A stretch of DNA of 64,000 nt, taken from the NCBI RefSeq assembly GCF_001673635.1, contig NZ_LZMH01000078.1:1-64000 (forward strand), given 5' to 3'. The stretch is from Mycobacterium asiaticum (GTDB lineage: Bacteria > Actinomycetota > Actinomycetes > Mycobacteriales > Mycobacteriaceae). Position numbers and translations under genes: made by a program. This document shows positions 1-8,660 of the stretch, piece after piece (position 1 is the first letter of the stretch; the number at the start of each line of letters is the position of its first letter). The notes under the pieces were generated by a model that searched no databases, had not been told where the DNA came from, and saw nothing but the letters and a program-made list of their open reading frames with translations.

Positions 1-237
1 CGGGAGCAGGAGCCACTCAGCACACCGGTGAGCATGGCCGACATCAATGACGCCTTGGGCCGGATCGCCGGCGAGGACTTCGGTGTTGGCGAGATGCGTT
101 GGAGCTCAAGATTTCTCAGTGAGCGTCGGCAAGCCAGGCGGTACCGGGTCGGACGGGTCTTCCTCGCCGGCGATCCGGCCCAAGGCGTCATTGATGTCGG
201 CCATGCTCACCGGTGTGCTGAGTGGCTCCTGCTCCCG
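1..237. repeat. Perfect 77-bp inverted repeat with 83-bp spacer
   Basis: Bases 1-77 are the exact reverse complement of 161-237; the match fails at the next inner pair (78 against 160). The arms and the spacer all encode pieces of the same flavin monooxygenase. Read on the plus strand, 1-160 gives the expected continuation of the protein (a W-SRF stretch, then RYRVGRVFLAGD, the third FAD motif). Past 161 the sequence turns back into the antisense of the upstream part. The turn sits at a short natural inverted repeat (tcctcgccggcgat and its complement), as expected from a fold-back template switch in replication, amplification or assembly. The outer arm may extend beyond base 1. Confidence 0.95.
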
Positions 238-921
238 CAGCCGGTCCCAGACGATCGCGCGATACCAACCGTCGCCGAACGGCAGCACCAGCACCACGCC
301 CTCGTTATTGGTCCGGGCGAACATCAGCTCCTCGGGCGGCCTGGTCAGTCGCACGTCGGCCAGCATGATGTGCGTCGCGTATTGCTTGCCGACGAAGTCG
401 ATGTTGAGCAGGCGCCGCACCGCGCTGTGCGCGCCGTCGCACCCGACGACGTAGCCGGCCCGAACTCGCTCGCCGTTGCCAAGGGTGATGTCGACGCCGC
501 CGTTGCGCTGGTTGAGGTCCTGCTCGAGCCCGGCGACTTCGGCGCCGCGGATCACCCGGACGCCGAGCCGTTCGGCCCGGGCGGCCAACACGTGTTCGGT
601 GCCGCTCTGCGGAACCATCAGAATGAACGGGTAGCGCACCCGCAGTTCCTCGGCCAGCGACACCGTCGCGCCCGGCACCGGCGCCACCGAGCCCACCGCG
701 AAACCCCTCTTCAGAACGTCGTCGACCAGCCCGCGGCTGTCGAGCAGTTCGAGGGTGCGTGCGTGGATGGCGAATGCTCGGGTGATGTTCGTCGATTCCT
801 GGCGCCGTTCCAGCACGGACACGCGAACTCCGCGCATCGCCAGCTCACACGCCAGCATCAGGCCGGTCGGCCCGGCGCCGATGACGGCGACATCAAGGTT
901 TGCAAGCTTGCTCTCAGGCAT
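106..921 (-). CDS. FAD-binding monooxygenase (PheA/TfdB type), 3' end scrambled
   Basis: The N-terminal two thirds of a class A flavoprotein hydroxylase. It has a Rossmann motif (VIGAGPTG, about residues 13-20) followed by a Glu-Arg adenine-binding end, and the DG motif (GCDGAHSAVRR, about residue 160). The family is usually 400-550 residues; here only about 254 residues are genuine, because beyond base 161 the frame reads inverted spacer and stops after 17 unrelated residues. The missing GD motif is encoded on the opposite strand at about 135-175, so the intact gene probably exists in the organism. The substrate cannot be told; the family hydroxylates phenolic or polyketide aromatic rings with NAD(P)H and O2. 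It is divergent from the LuxR gene at 1028. Confidence 0.8.
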   Translation of the reverse strand: MPESKLANLDVAVIGAGPTGLMLACELAMRGVRVSVLERRQESTNITRAFAIHARTLELLDSRGLVDDVLKRGFAVGSVAPVPGATVSLAEELRVRYPFILMVPQSGTEHVLAARAERLGVRVIRGAEVAGLEQDLNQRNGGVDITLGNGERVRAGYVVGCDGAHSAVRRLLNIDFVGKQYATHIMLADVRLTRPPEELMFARTNNEGVVLVLPFGDGWYRAIVWDRLREQEPLSTPVSMADINDALGRIAGEEDPSDPVPPGLPTLTEKS

Positions 922-1027
922 CGGTGGCTCCTTCGTCGTTGGTGCCCTCAGCTTCGCGCCGGCGCGGTGCCGTTCGAATCAGTGAAGTCACCAGTCCTGT
1001 TCGCCGGTCACCCCTACGATCAGTGCT

Positions 1028-3778
1028 GTGCTGCACGGCCGTGAGCGGGAATGCGCCCAGGTAGATCGCCTGCTGGCCGCCGCACGGGCCGGGCACAGCG
1101 GCACGCTGGTGTTGCATGGCGAGGCCGGCATTGGCAAGTCGGCGCTGCTGGAGTTCGCCGCCGCCAATGCCGCCGGCATGCGACTCTTACGCACCTGCGG
1201 CGTCCCCACCGAAGGGCAGTTGCCGTTCGCCGCGCTGCACACCCTGCTGCTGCCCGTGCTGGACCACAACGACGCCATTCCCGATCGGCAGCGCGCCGCG
1301 CTGCTCGGCGCGTTCGGCCTGGGCCCGGCCACCGACGAGGGCCGCTTCCTCACCTCGCTTGCCGTGTTGAGCCTGCTGGCCGAGACGGCCGAATCGGGTC
1401 CGGTGCTGTGCCTGGTAGACGATGCCCAATACCTCGACGGCCCGTCGGCGGATGCGCTGACATTCGCCGCCAGACGGGTGCACGCCGAAGGCATTGTCAT
1501 GCTCTTCGCCGCACGGGACGATCCCGCGCGCCATTTCGCCGCCCCGGACCTGCCGGAGGTGCGGCTCGACGGGCTGGGTCCCGACGCGGCCTCGGCCATG
1601 CTGGCCGAACACGCAGGCGCCCCGGTAGCCGCGCCGGTCCGGGACCGCTTGGTTGCCGACACCCTGGGCAATCCGTTGGCGCTGACCGAACTGGCGCGAT
1701 CGCTGTCCGCGGACCACATCGCGGGCCGCACTCCCCTGCCCGACCCGCTGCCGGTCAGCACCGATCTGGAGCGCTTCTATCTCGATCGGGCCGGGGACCT
1801 GCCCCCGGAAACCCAAACCATGCTGCTGGTGGCGGCAGCCCACGACAGCGGGCAACTCGACGGGATGCTGCGCGCCGCGCAAGCGCTGGATATCGGGCCG
1901 GGCACGCTCGATGAAGCCGAAGCGGCCGGGTTGTTGCGGGTGAAATCCGGAGTCGTGGCGTTCGCCCAGCCGTTGATGCGGTCGGCGATCTACCGCGGCG
2001 CCAGCGCGCAGCGGCGGCGCCAGGTCGAGCGCGCCCTGGCGGCCTGTCTGGACGACGACGCCGATGCGGACCGCAAGGCATGGCATCTTGCCAAGGCAGC
2101 GGCCGGACCGGACGCCGACGCGGCCGAGGCACTGTATGAGGCGGGCTGCCGAGCCGGCCTGCGGGGCGGACATGATGCGGCCGCCGCCGCATTCGAGCGG
2201 TCGGCGGCGCTCAGCGGTGCTCCCGCGCTGCGGGCGGCCCGACTAACCGATGCCGCCGCGGCCGCCTGGTCGGCGGGACAACCGCAACGCGCCCGGGGCT
2301 TGCTGGATCAAGCCCTGCCGTTGGCCGATTCGCCACAACTGCGGGGGCGCATCGCGCACCTGCACGGGCAGATCGAAGCGCACTGCGGAAGCCCATCGGC
2401 CGCATACGCCATCCTGGTGGGCGGGGCGGAGCTGGTCGCCGCGCTGGAACCGGCGCAGGCAGCGCAGATGCTCGGCGAGGCGGGTCAGCTCGCCTGGGCG
2501 GGTGGCGACCTGATGCGTCTCAACGAGGTCGGCGGCCGGCTTGCCGCGCTGCCCGCGGTGCAAGACACGAATTTCGTCGCCGCACACGTGATCCAAGGTT
2601 TGGCCGGATTACTTCGCGGCGACACCACAGCCACCGCGGCGAAGCTGCGCGCGGCAGTCGACATGGCCACCGTGAGCCGGGAGCCCCGCGTGCTGATGGG
2701 CGCCGCCGCGGGCGCGATGTTCCTCGGCGAGGATTCGCGGGCCATCGATCTGTTCAGCACTGCCGTCGCCAAGACCCGCGCCGCCGCCGAGTTGGCTCTG
2801 TTGCCTCTGTTGCTGGGTCCGTTAGCCATGGTCGAGATGTTGACCAGCCGGTACGCGACCGCCCTGGCGGACGCCACCGAGGGGCTGCGGCTGGCCGAGG
2901 AGACCAGCCAGCACAATCCCGCCGCACACCTGCACAGCGTGCTGGCCTTGATCGCGGCGGTGCAGGGCCGTGCCCAGGATTGCCGCGATCACGCCGGCGC
3001 CGCGCTGGCGCAGGCGATCTCCTTCCGCCTCGGACCGCACGCGGCCATCGCCTCCTGGGCGCTCGCGATGCTCGATCTGGGCGCCGGGCGCCCGGCCGAA
3101 GCGTTTGACCGGCTCGAGGCGCTGGCCGGCGCGGCACCCGGCGAGGGCAACCAGATGGTCAGTCTGATGGCAACTTCGGACCTGGTTGAGGCGGCGGTGC
3201 GAACCCAACGATCGGCGGTCGCGGCCACTCACCTGGACAGGCTGCAGATGTGGGCGCACGACACCGGCGCGCAGTGGGCGCAAGCGCTCGTCGCCCGCTG
3301 TCATGGCCTGCTGGCAACCGATGACGAGCAGGACCGGCAGTTCGGCGTCGCACTGAATTTGCATGCGCAGGGGGGACGGCCGCTCGACACCGCCCGAACG
3401 CAGTTGCTGTACGCCGAGCGCCTGCGGCGGCGCCGGCGCCGCAGCGAGGCGCGCAAGTTACTGAGTTCAGCACTCGAAACGTTCGACCGGCTCGGGGCCG
3501 CGCCGTGGGCCGAACAGGCCCACGGCGAGCTCCTGGCAACCGGGGCCACGGCACGCAAACGCGACCCGGGCACCACAGAGGAGCTGACACCGCAGGAGTT
3601 GCAGATTGCCCGGTTCGTCAGCGCGGGCGAGACCAACCGCTCGATCGCGACGCTGATGTTCCTCAGCCCCCGCACCGTGGACTACCACCTGCGCAAAATC
3701 TTCGTGAAGTTGGGGCTGTCGTCGCGCGCCGAGTTGATCCGCATGTCGTTGAGCGACGATGCTGGACAACTGACATGA
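1028..3778 (+). CDS. LuxR-family transcriptional regulator with AAA/NACHT-like ATPase (LAL/MalT type)
   Basis: A 916-residue regulator. The N-terminal ATPase has Walker A GEAGIGKS (residues 31-38) and Walker B VLCLVDDAQ (about 126-134). A long alanine-rich helical-repeat middle (about 340-830) resembles a TPR sensor region. The C-terminal LuxR helix-turn-helix (about 850-905) reads LTPQELQIARFVSAG, then NRSIATLMFLSPRTVDYHLRK. Length and order match LAL/MalT-type activators, which use ATP and an inducer to multimerise on DNA. The start is GTG at 1028, 106 bp from the divergent monooxygenase, a likely target. Its stop overlaps the next gene as ATGA (3775-3778), so the two are translationally coupled. 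The ligand is unknown. Confidence 0.9.
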   Translation: MLHGRERECAQVDRLLAAARAGHSGTLVLHGEAGIGKSALLEFAAANAAGMRLLRTCGVPTEGQLPFAALHTLLLPVLDHNDAIPDRQRAALLGAFGLGPATDEGRFLTSLAVLSLLAETAESGPVLCLVDDAQYLDGPSADALTFAARRVHAEGIVMLFAARDDPARHFAAPDLPEVRLDGLGPDAASAMLAEHAGAPVAAPVRDRLVADTLGNPLALTELARSLSADHIAGRTPLPDPLPVSTDLERFYLDRAGDLPPETQTMLLVAAAHDSGQLDGMLRAAQALDIGPGTLDEAEAAGLLRVKSGVVAFAQPLMRSAIYRGASAQRRRQVERALAACLDDDADADRKAWHLAKAAAGPDADAAEALYEAGCRAGLRGGHDAAAAAFERSAALSGAPALRAARLTDAAAAAWSAGQPQRARGLLDQALPLADSPQLRGRIAHLHGQIEAHCGSPSAAYAILVGGAELVAALEPAQAAQMLGEAGQLAWAGGDLMRLNEVGGRLAALPAVQDTNFVAAHVIQGLAGLLRGDTTATAAKLRAAVDMATVSREPRVLMGAAAGAMFLGEDSRAIDLFSTAVAKTRAAAELALLPLLLGPLAMVEMLTSRYATALADATEGLRLAEETSQHNPAAHLHSVLALIAAVQGRAQDCRDHAGAALAQAISFRLGPHAAIASWALAMLDLGAGRPAEAFDRLEALAGAAPGEGNQMVSLMATSDLVEAAVRTQRSAVAATHLDRLQMWAHDTGAQWAQALVARCHGLLATDDEQDRQFGVALNLHAQGGRPLDTARTQLLYAERLRRRRRRSEARKLLSSALETFDRLGAAPWAEQAHGELLATGATARKRDPGTTEELTPQELQIARFVSAGETNRSIATLMFLSPRTVDYHLRKIFVKLGLSSRAELIRMSLSDDAGQLT

Positions 3779-4701
3779 CCGCCAGCGGCAGCGCAATCAC
3801 CATCTTCCACACTCCGACCGACCCAGGCCGATTCGATGCCTGGGTCGGCCGGTATGTTGCCGCCGCCGGCCGAGCCGCCGGTTTCGTCGGTGCCCGCCGG
3901 TCGGTGCACAGCGGCGGGCATCTCGATTGGGCGGTGGAGGTGCGTTTCACCGACATCGCATCGCTCGACTCGTGGCTCGACGGCGCCGAACGCCGAGCCG
4001 TCCTCGAAGACGGTGCGGCACAGGGTTTCTGGCCCGCCACGGTGGATCTGATCCTTGCCGAGGGTGAGCTGCCACCGGTCGAGGCGGGCGTCTTCCTGCA
4101 CCAGGTCACACCCGGGAAGGAAGCGGAATTCATTGTTGCACAGCGTGATTTGACGTCGGTCAGTTCGACGTTCCCGGGATACGAAGGTACGGTGCTGTTG
4201 CCGGCCGACGACTCCGGGCAGTGGATGTCGATACTGCGCTTCCGCACCCCGCGGCAGCTCGCGGGCTGGATTCAATCCAGTGCCCGCCGAGAGGCCCTAC
4301 CTCGCCTACGCGAAGAATTGACCAGAGACTTCGCCGAACTGCCCCGCAGCGCGCCGTTCGGGTCGACGGTCCGTGTCGCCGACGGACAGACGAAGATCAC
4401 GCCGGCCTGGAAGTCGGCGATGCTGGTGGTGCTCTGTCTCTACCCGACGGTGGTGTTGCTGTCCAACTGGCTGTCACCCGAACTCAGCCGGCTCGGCATC
4501 AATCCGGCCGGTGAGATCTTCATCGGCAACGTCATCAGCGTCGCGTTGCTGCAGTGGGTGCTCGTCCCGGCCGCGTCGCGCCCGTTCCGGCGCTGGCTGG
4601 ACCCCATCGACGGGGCATCGGCTCGCGTCAGCGTGGCCGGGTCGGCGGTGATCGTCGTCGGTTATGCGCTGCTGCTGGTGTTCTTCTCGCTGGTCGGTTA
4701 G
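3775..4701 (+). CDS. Membrane-anchored protein with tandem antibiotic-biosynthesis-monooxygenase (ABM) domains
   Basis: 308 residues. Two ferredoxin-like alpha-beta barrel repeats resembling ABM domains (about 7-95 and 102-190) are followed by three hydrophobic segments (about 213-233, 249-267, 286-306), so the ABM part probably sits on the cytoplasmic face of the membrane. ABM domains act as cofactor-free oxygenases on quinones or polyketides, degrade heme, or serve only as dimerisation folds; no residue here settles which. The start codon overlaps the luxR stop, giving a two-gene operon. The gene ends immediately next to the convergent SDR gene, with no intergenic bases. A role in quinone or oxidant handling under the LuxR regulator is inference. 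Confidence 0.75.
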   Translation: MTASGSAITIFHTPTDPGRFDAWVGRYVAAAGRAAGFVGARRSVHSGGHLDWAVEVRFTDIASLDSWLDGAERRAVLEDGAAQGFWPATVDLILAEGELPPVEAGVFLHQVTPGKEAEFIVAQRDLTSVSSTFPGYEGTVLLPADDSGQWMSILRFRTPRQLAGWIQSSARREALPRLREELTRDFAELPRSAPFGSTVRVADGQTKITPAWKSAMLVVLCLYPTVVLLSNWLSPELSRLGINPAGEIFIGNVISVALLQWVLVPAASRPFRRWLDPIDGASARVSVAGSAVIVVGYALLLVFFSLVG

Positions 4702-5577
4702 TCACGCGCCGATCATCGTGTGCAGTTCGTCCACCGACCACGGTGGGCTGTCCCGGTGGTCCCGGTAACCCAGCAGCCGCGGCGCGGGCCGATCGAATCG
4801 GCCGACGAAACCGCCTGCGGCAACCAGGATCTGACCGGTGACATCGCGTGCCAGATCGCTGGCGAGGTAGGCGTACACCGGCGCCACGTAATGCGGCGGC
4901 GGAGCGTCGAGCGCGGCGCGCATGGTCATCTCGTCCAGCAGTCCGCGGCGATGCAGGTCCTCGATCTGCTGCCGGTAGTCCGGGCCGGTGGAGATCCGGG
5001 TCCGGGCCCCAGGGCAGACCACATTGGCCCGCACCCCATGCCCTTTGAGCTCCGCGGCGATGGCCATTGTCAGGCCGTTGACCGCGCCCTTGCCCGCGGG
5101 ATAGCCGGTGCCGGCGTAATCGCCGAGGAAGGCCACCGAACTGGTGTTGATGATCGCGCCGCGGCCCTGGGCGGCCATCACCGGAGCCGCGACCCGGCAG
5201 GTGTGGAACACGGTGCCCAGATGCGCGCCGATGAGCGTGTCGAACTCCGCCGGCGAGATCTGCAGAATCGACGAACCGGACGGCTCAGCGATTCCCGCAC
5301 AGTTGATCAGGATGTCCAACCGTCCGAAGGTATTGGTGCACTCGTCGATCAGGGCCGCCGCGACGCGTTCGTCGTCCGCGGCACCGGGCACACCGGTGGC
5401 TCGGGCTCCCGCGGCATGCAGCACGTCCACGGTCTCCTGGACGGCGGCCTCGTCTCGGCCGTTGACCACGACGGCGGCCCCTAGATTGCCGAGCAGTTCG
5501 GCGACCGCCCGGCCGATGCCGCGGCTACCGCCCACCACCACCGCGCTGCGGTCGGCCAGCAGAGCGTGCTCGCTCAT
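4702..5577 (-). CDS. Short-chain dehydrogenase/reductase
   Basis: 291-residue NAD(P)-dependent oxidoreductase of the classical SDR fold. The nucleotide-binding motif is GGSRGIG near residue 17, the NNAG position reads NCAG, catalytic Ser lies in the NTSSVA stretch, and the YxxxK pair is YPAGK. The C-terminus is about 35 residues longer than in a minimal FabG-type SDR. The start overlaps the mmpL stop by 4 bp (5574-5577), so it is co-translated with the transporter and may modify a precursor of the exported lipid. The substrate is unknown. Confidence 0.88.
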   Translation of the reverse strand: MSEHALLADRSAVVVGGSRGIGRAVAELLGNLGAAVVVNGRDEAAVQETVDVLHAAGARATGVPGAADDERVAAALIDECTNTFGRLDILINCAGIAEPSGSSILQISPAEFDTLIGAHLGTVFHTCRVAAPVMAAQGRGAIINTSSVAFLGDYAGTGYPAGKGAVNGLTMAIAAELKGHGVRANVVCPGARTRISTGPDYRQQIEDLHRRGLLDEMTMRAALDAPPPHYVAPVYAYLASDLARDVTGQILVAAGGFVGRFDRPAPRLLGYRDHRDSPPWSVDELHTMIGA

Positions 5578-8402
5578 GCGCCGGCGGTCACCGGTTCGCG
5601 CTCCGGTTCGTCACTGACCACTTCGCGCGGCCACCACAACCAGCGGTCTAACACGACTATCACGGCCGGCAGCATAAAAGTGCGCACGACGAGGGCATTC
5701 ATCAACAGGGCCACGCCCACCGTTACGCCGATCTGCGCCAGGCTGAGCACGCTGCTGGCGGCGAGCGCCAGTGTCGTCAGCCCGACAACAATGCCCCCTC
5801 CGGTCACCACCACCCCCGTCGCGGCGAAGGCTCGGATGACGCTGGTGCGAACACCCGCGGCGTGTCCTTCGCGAATTCGCAACGGGAACAACAGGTTGCC
5901 GCCGGAGGCCACTCCCACCAACGACAGCAACGCGATAGGTGGAACCGACCAATGCAATTCGTGGTGCATCAAGCGCTGCCAGATGAGCGCGCTCGCACCG
6001 AGAGCGGCGAGATAAGAAACGCCGATGGTACCCAACACGATCAGACCGGCGATCGGACTTCGCAACAGCACCGCGGCGATCAGAAGAATGACACCGAGAC
6101 TGATCAGCGCCACGAGGGCCAGGTCCCTACCCACGATGTCCTGTAGATCGCGAATTGCCGGTCCCACGCCCGCCATGTCGACCGTGGCCGGCTGCAATGT
6201 GCTGTTCTTGACGGCATCGGCTACAGCTGCGCTTATCTCACGAGCGCGGACAGCGCCATCGTTGCCCCACTCTTGTCCATCGCCGTAGACGAACAGCCGG
6301 GTGGCATGACCGTCAGGTGAGAACAGTTCGCCGAGGACCGGTCGGAACTTGGGATCGGTCAGGATCGTCCGGGATGCGTAGAGGGCCGAGCCCGGACCGT
6401 TCGCAGCGGATGCGGCGAGACCTTGCAAATACCCGGCGAGGTCCTGCGCGGGGACGGGACGCGCGCTGCGCAGAATGTCCTTGAAATTCGCCGCGATCGT
6501 TCGCGTCTGGGCGAGCTGCTCCCACACACTCTTCGTCATCGTGGGTAGGCCAGGACCCGCGGACGTGGCACCGTCAACCGTTGCCGCGATCAGTTGCTGC
6601 GCCGCACCGATCACCTTGTTAGCGCTGTCCACCACCGCATTGGCCCATTGCACCGCCTCCTGTGCGGCCGCGCACACCGGAGTAGTGGGACAGTCCGGGA
6701 TCGCGCTGACGAAGCTGCGCAGCGAATCGAAAACTCCCGAAACATCCGCGGACCTGGCTTGAACCTTGTCCGTGGCTTCCTGGGTCAGATGCACTGCCAG
6801 GCTCACGCCGCCAATAGCAAAGGGTCCCGCTGACATGCCCGATTGGATGAGATCCACTTGGGAAAGCAGCTCATCTACCGCTGCGGCGAGATCGTTGAGC
6901 ACGGGTCTGGAGCTGATCTGATCGGCGAACTCATCGAGGCGATCCCCGAAATTTCCGGCTGTGGCGGTCAGGGCAGCCTGCTTTGAGACCATCCCAGCCG
7001 GATGGCTCGCGGACTGCACCATACGCACGCCGGAAATCCCCATGATGGCGGCAGTGACCTGCTCGATGGCTCTGAGCCCAGCCGGGTTGCGTAGATCGTG
7101 ACCGGTTTCGATCGTTACGACGTCCGGGTGCAGTTGGTTGGGGCCGAAATGCGCGTTGACCGCGCGATAACCACGGTTTGCTTCCGTCTCGGGCGAGGTG
7201 GCCGAGGTTTCGTCCCACCCGATCGGGATGCCGGGCAGGCCGATCGTCAAGACGAGCACGAAAACGCCGCTGGCTACCAATATCGGGGCCGGCCAGCGCG
7301 CCACGTTGATGCCCATGCGCCGCCAGCGCCGACTCTGGCTTCTGCCCGGGGGTGGCTCGAGCAGGCCGGCGCGGCTCGCGAGCGCCATCAACGCCGGTGT
7401 CAAGGTCAATGCGGACAAGCCGACCGCGAATGCACCGAGCGCGCACAGCACGCCGGTGGTGGCGAACATGCTTATCCGAGCGATGCTCAGCCACCCGACT
7501 GCGCCCAGGGGCGCCACGACAATGAGGGTCGACCCGATGATCACGGGTGCGACGGCTCGGTAGGCGTCAGCTAACGCGAGCGGCGGGGCCACGTCGTGGC
7601 TGCGCTGCTCGTGGTAACGCCCGATCAGGAATATGACGAAACCCGTCCCAGCGCCGACGATCACTGCGACGCTGACCGACAGCGAAAACAGCGATACATC
7701 CATCAGGTCGTGGGCGGCGAGTTCTGAGACCACCGGTCTGCAGACTGCGAGCGCCATCAGTACCGAGACCAGCGGCACCAGCGCGGTGATAAGCGAGCGG
7801 TAGAAGATCAACAACAGAAGCACCAGCACCGCAATGGCGAATACGGTGAATATCTGCACCTGCCGGTCCACCGCGCCGAACTCATCCATGATGGTCGCGC
7901 CGGCGCCGGTGATGTAGACGTGTAAGCCGTCCGGGGGTGCTATGTGTGCCGCGATGTTGCGGGCGGCAACGATCGAATCGGCCGCGTCGGAGGTGCCGAC
8001 CATGCCGTTGAGTCGCATAGTCGCGGTGACAACGTGGTGATCACTACTCACGGCGGTGGAAGCAGGCGTCTGCCACCAGTCCATCAAGCCGAGGACATGC
8101 CGCGAGTCCGCCCTCAAGGCCGCGACCAATTGGGCGTAGAACTCTCGATCCTGGTTGTTCAGGCCTCCGTCGCCGGCACGTTCGAGCACCAGGTACGCGA
8201 TGTTGTCGGTGGCCGGTTGGGAGAAGGCATCGGCCGACCGCTGCACGGCAAGCTCGGTCGAAGTTCCCGACAACAAGAACGGCTGGTCCTCGTTGGCGAT
8301 CACCTGATCGACGGGCGGCGCAAAACTGTTGCCGACTATGGCCACAACCGCCCACGCAGCGACGATCAACAATGCGAACCGATAGATAAACCTACCAATC
8401 AC
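5574..8402 (-). CDS. MmpL-family RND transporter with atypical proton-relay sites
   Basis: 942 residues, GTG start. The layout is that of MmpL: an N-terminal TM helix, a first periplasmic domain (about 30-175), TM bundle (about 183-345), a second large periplasmic domain (about 395-755) with the family's Cys pair (571, 577), and a second TM bundle (about 760-920). MmpL proteins move lipids or siderophores to the outer envelope using the proton gradient through an Asp-Tyr pair in TM4 and TM10. Here the TM4 motif GAGTDY reads GAGTGF (254-255) and the TM10 position SDYN reads SGGN (834-835), so both pairs are lost. It is first in an operon with the SDR at 4702. Cargo unknown; no MmpS partner is adjacent. 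Confidence 0.93.
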   Translation of the reverse strand: MIGRFIYRFALLIVAAWAVVAIVGNSFAPPVDQVIANEDQPFLLSGTSTELAVQRSADAFSQPATDNIAYLVLERAGDGGLNNQDREFYAQLVAALRADSRHVLGLMDWWQTPASTAVSSDHHVVTATMRLNGMVGTSDAADSIVAARNIAAHIAPPDGLHVYITGAGATIMDEFGAVDRQVQIFTVFAIAVLVLLLLIFYRSLITALVPLVSVLMALAVCRPVVSELAAHDLMDVSLFSLSVSVAVIVGAGTGFVIFLIGRYHEQRSHDVAPPLALADAYRAVAPVIIGSTLIVVAPLGAVGWLSIARISMFATTGVLCALGAFAVGLSALTLTPALMALASRAGLLEPPPGRSQSRRWRRMGINVARWPAPILVASGVFVLVLTIGLPGIPIGWDETSATSPETEANRGYRAVNAHFGPNQLHPDVVTIETGHDLRNPAGLRAIEQVTAAIMGISGVRMVQSASHPAGMVSKQAALTATAGNFGDRLDEFADQISSRPVLNDLAAAVDELLSQVDLIQSGMSAGPFAIGGVSLAVHLTQEATDKVQARSADVSGVFDSLRSFVSAIPDCPTTPVCAAAQEAVQWANAVVDSANKVIGAAQQLIAATVDGATSAGPGLPTMTKSVWEQLAQTRTIAANFKDILRSARPVPAQDLAGYLQGLAASAANGPGSALYASRTILTDPKFRPVLGELFSPDGHATRLFVYGDGQEWGNDGAVRAREISAAVADAVKNSTLQPATVDMAGVGPAIRDLQDIVGRDLALVALISLGVILLIAAVLLRSPIAGLIVLGTIGVSYLAALGASALIWQRLMHHELHWSVPPIALLSLVGVASGGNLLFPLRIREGHAAGVRTSVIRAFAATGVVVTGGGIVVGLTTLALAASSVLSLAQIGVTVGVALLMNALVVRTFMLPAVIVVLDRWLWWPREVVSDEPEREPVTAGA

Positions 8403-8475
8403 TGCATGGGCCTCAGCTGCGCCGCGGGGGAGGTATCACGCGGTAGCCAGTCGCATCCAAGTGGCGTATCACCTT

Positions 8476-8515
8476 CTCAATCGACCTCAATCGACCTCAA
8501 TTGACCTCAACCGAC
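8476..8515. repeat. Four 10-bp direct repeats (ctcaatcgac)
   Basis: The units start at 8476, 8486, 8496 and 8506. The first two are identical, the third reads ctcaattgac and the fourth ctcaaccgac. The period equals one DNA helical turn. The array lies in the divergent region between mmpL (start 8402) and the membrane protein gene (start 8661), and its last unit runs into a palindrome, so a protein-binding array is plausible. Confidence 0.85.
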
Positions 8516-8524
8516 ATATGTCGG
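8511..8524. promoter_or_regulatory. 14-bp perfect palindrome, candidate operator
   Basis: ccgacatatgtcgg is a perfect dyad, starting in the last unit of the adjacent 10-bp repeat array. Its size and symmetry suit a dimeric repressor controlling mmpL, the divergent gene, or both. No regulator gene is adjacent, so the binding protein is unknown. Confidence 0.5.
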
Positions 8525-8660
8525 GACCCCCGAACAAGTCGGCTAATTCAACCACCCCGACCGTGAGACCGACAGTGGTTTTCCCCGCGCCGGCGCACCG
8601 CCTCTGCCGTCAACGCCAAACGCTGGTCCCCGCATTCCTGAATCGCTGAGGTCTGCCGTC

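Noticed and set aside
28..1044. 338-codon plus-strand open frame over the window start
   Set aside because: Only the first about 170 bases are real monooxygenase coding sequence; after the fold-back it reads antisense of the minus-strand gene.
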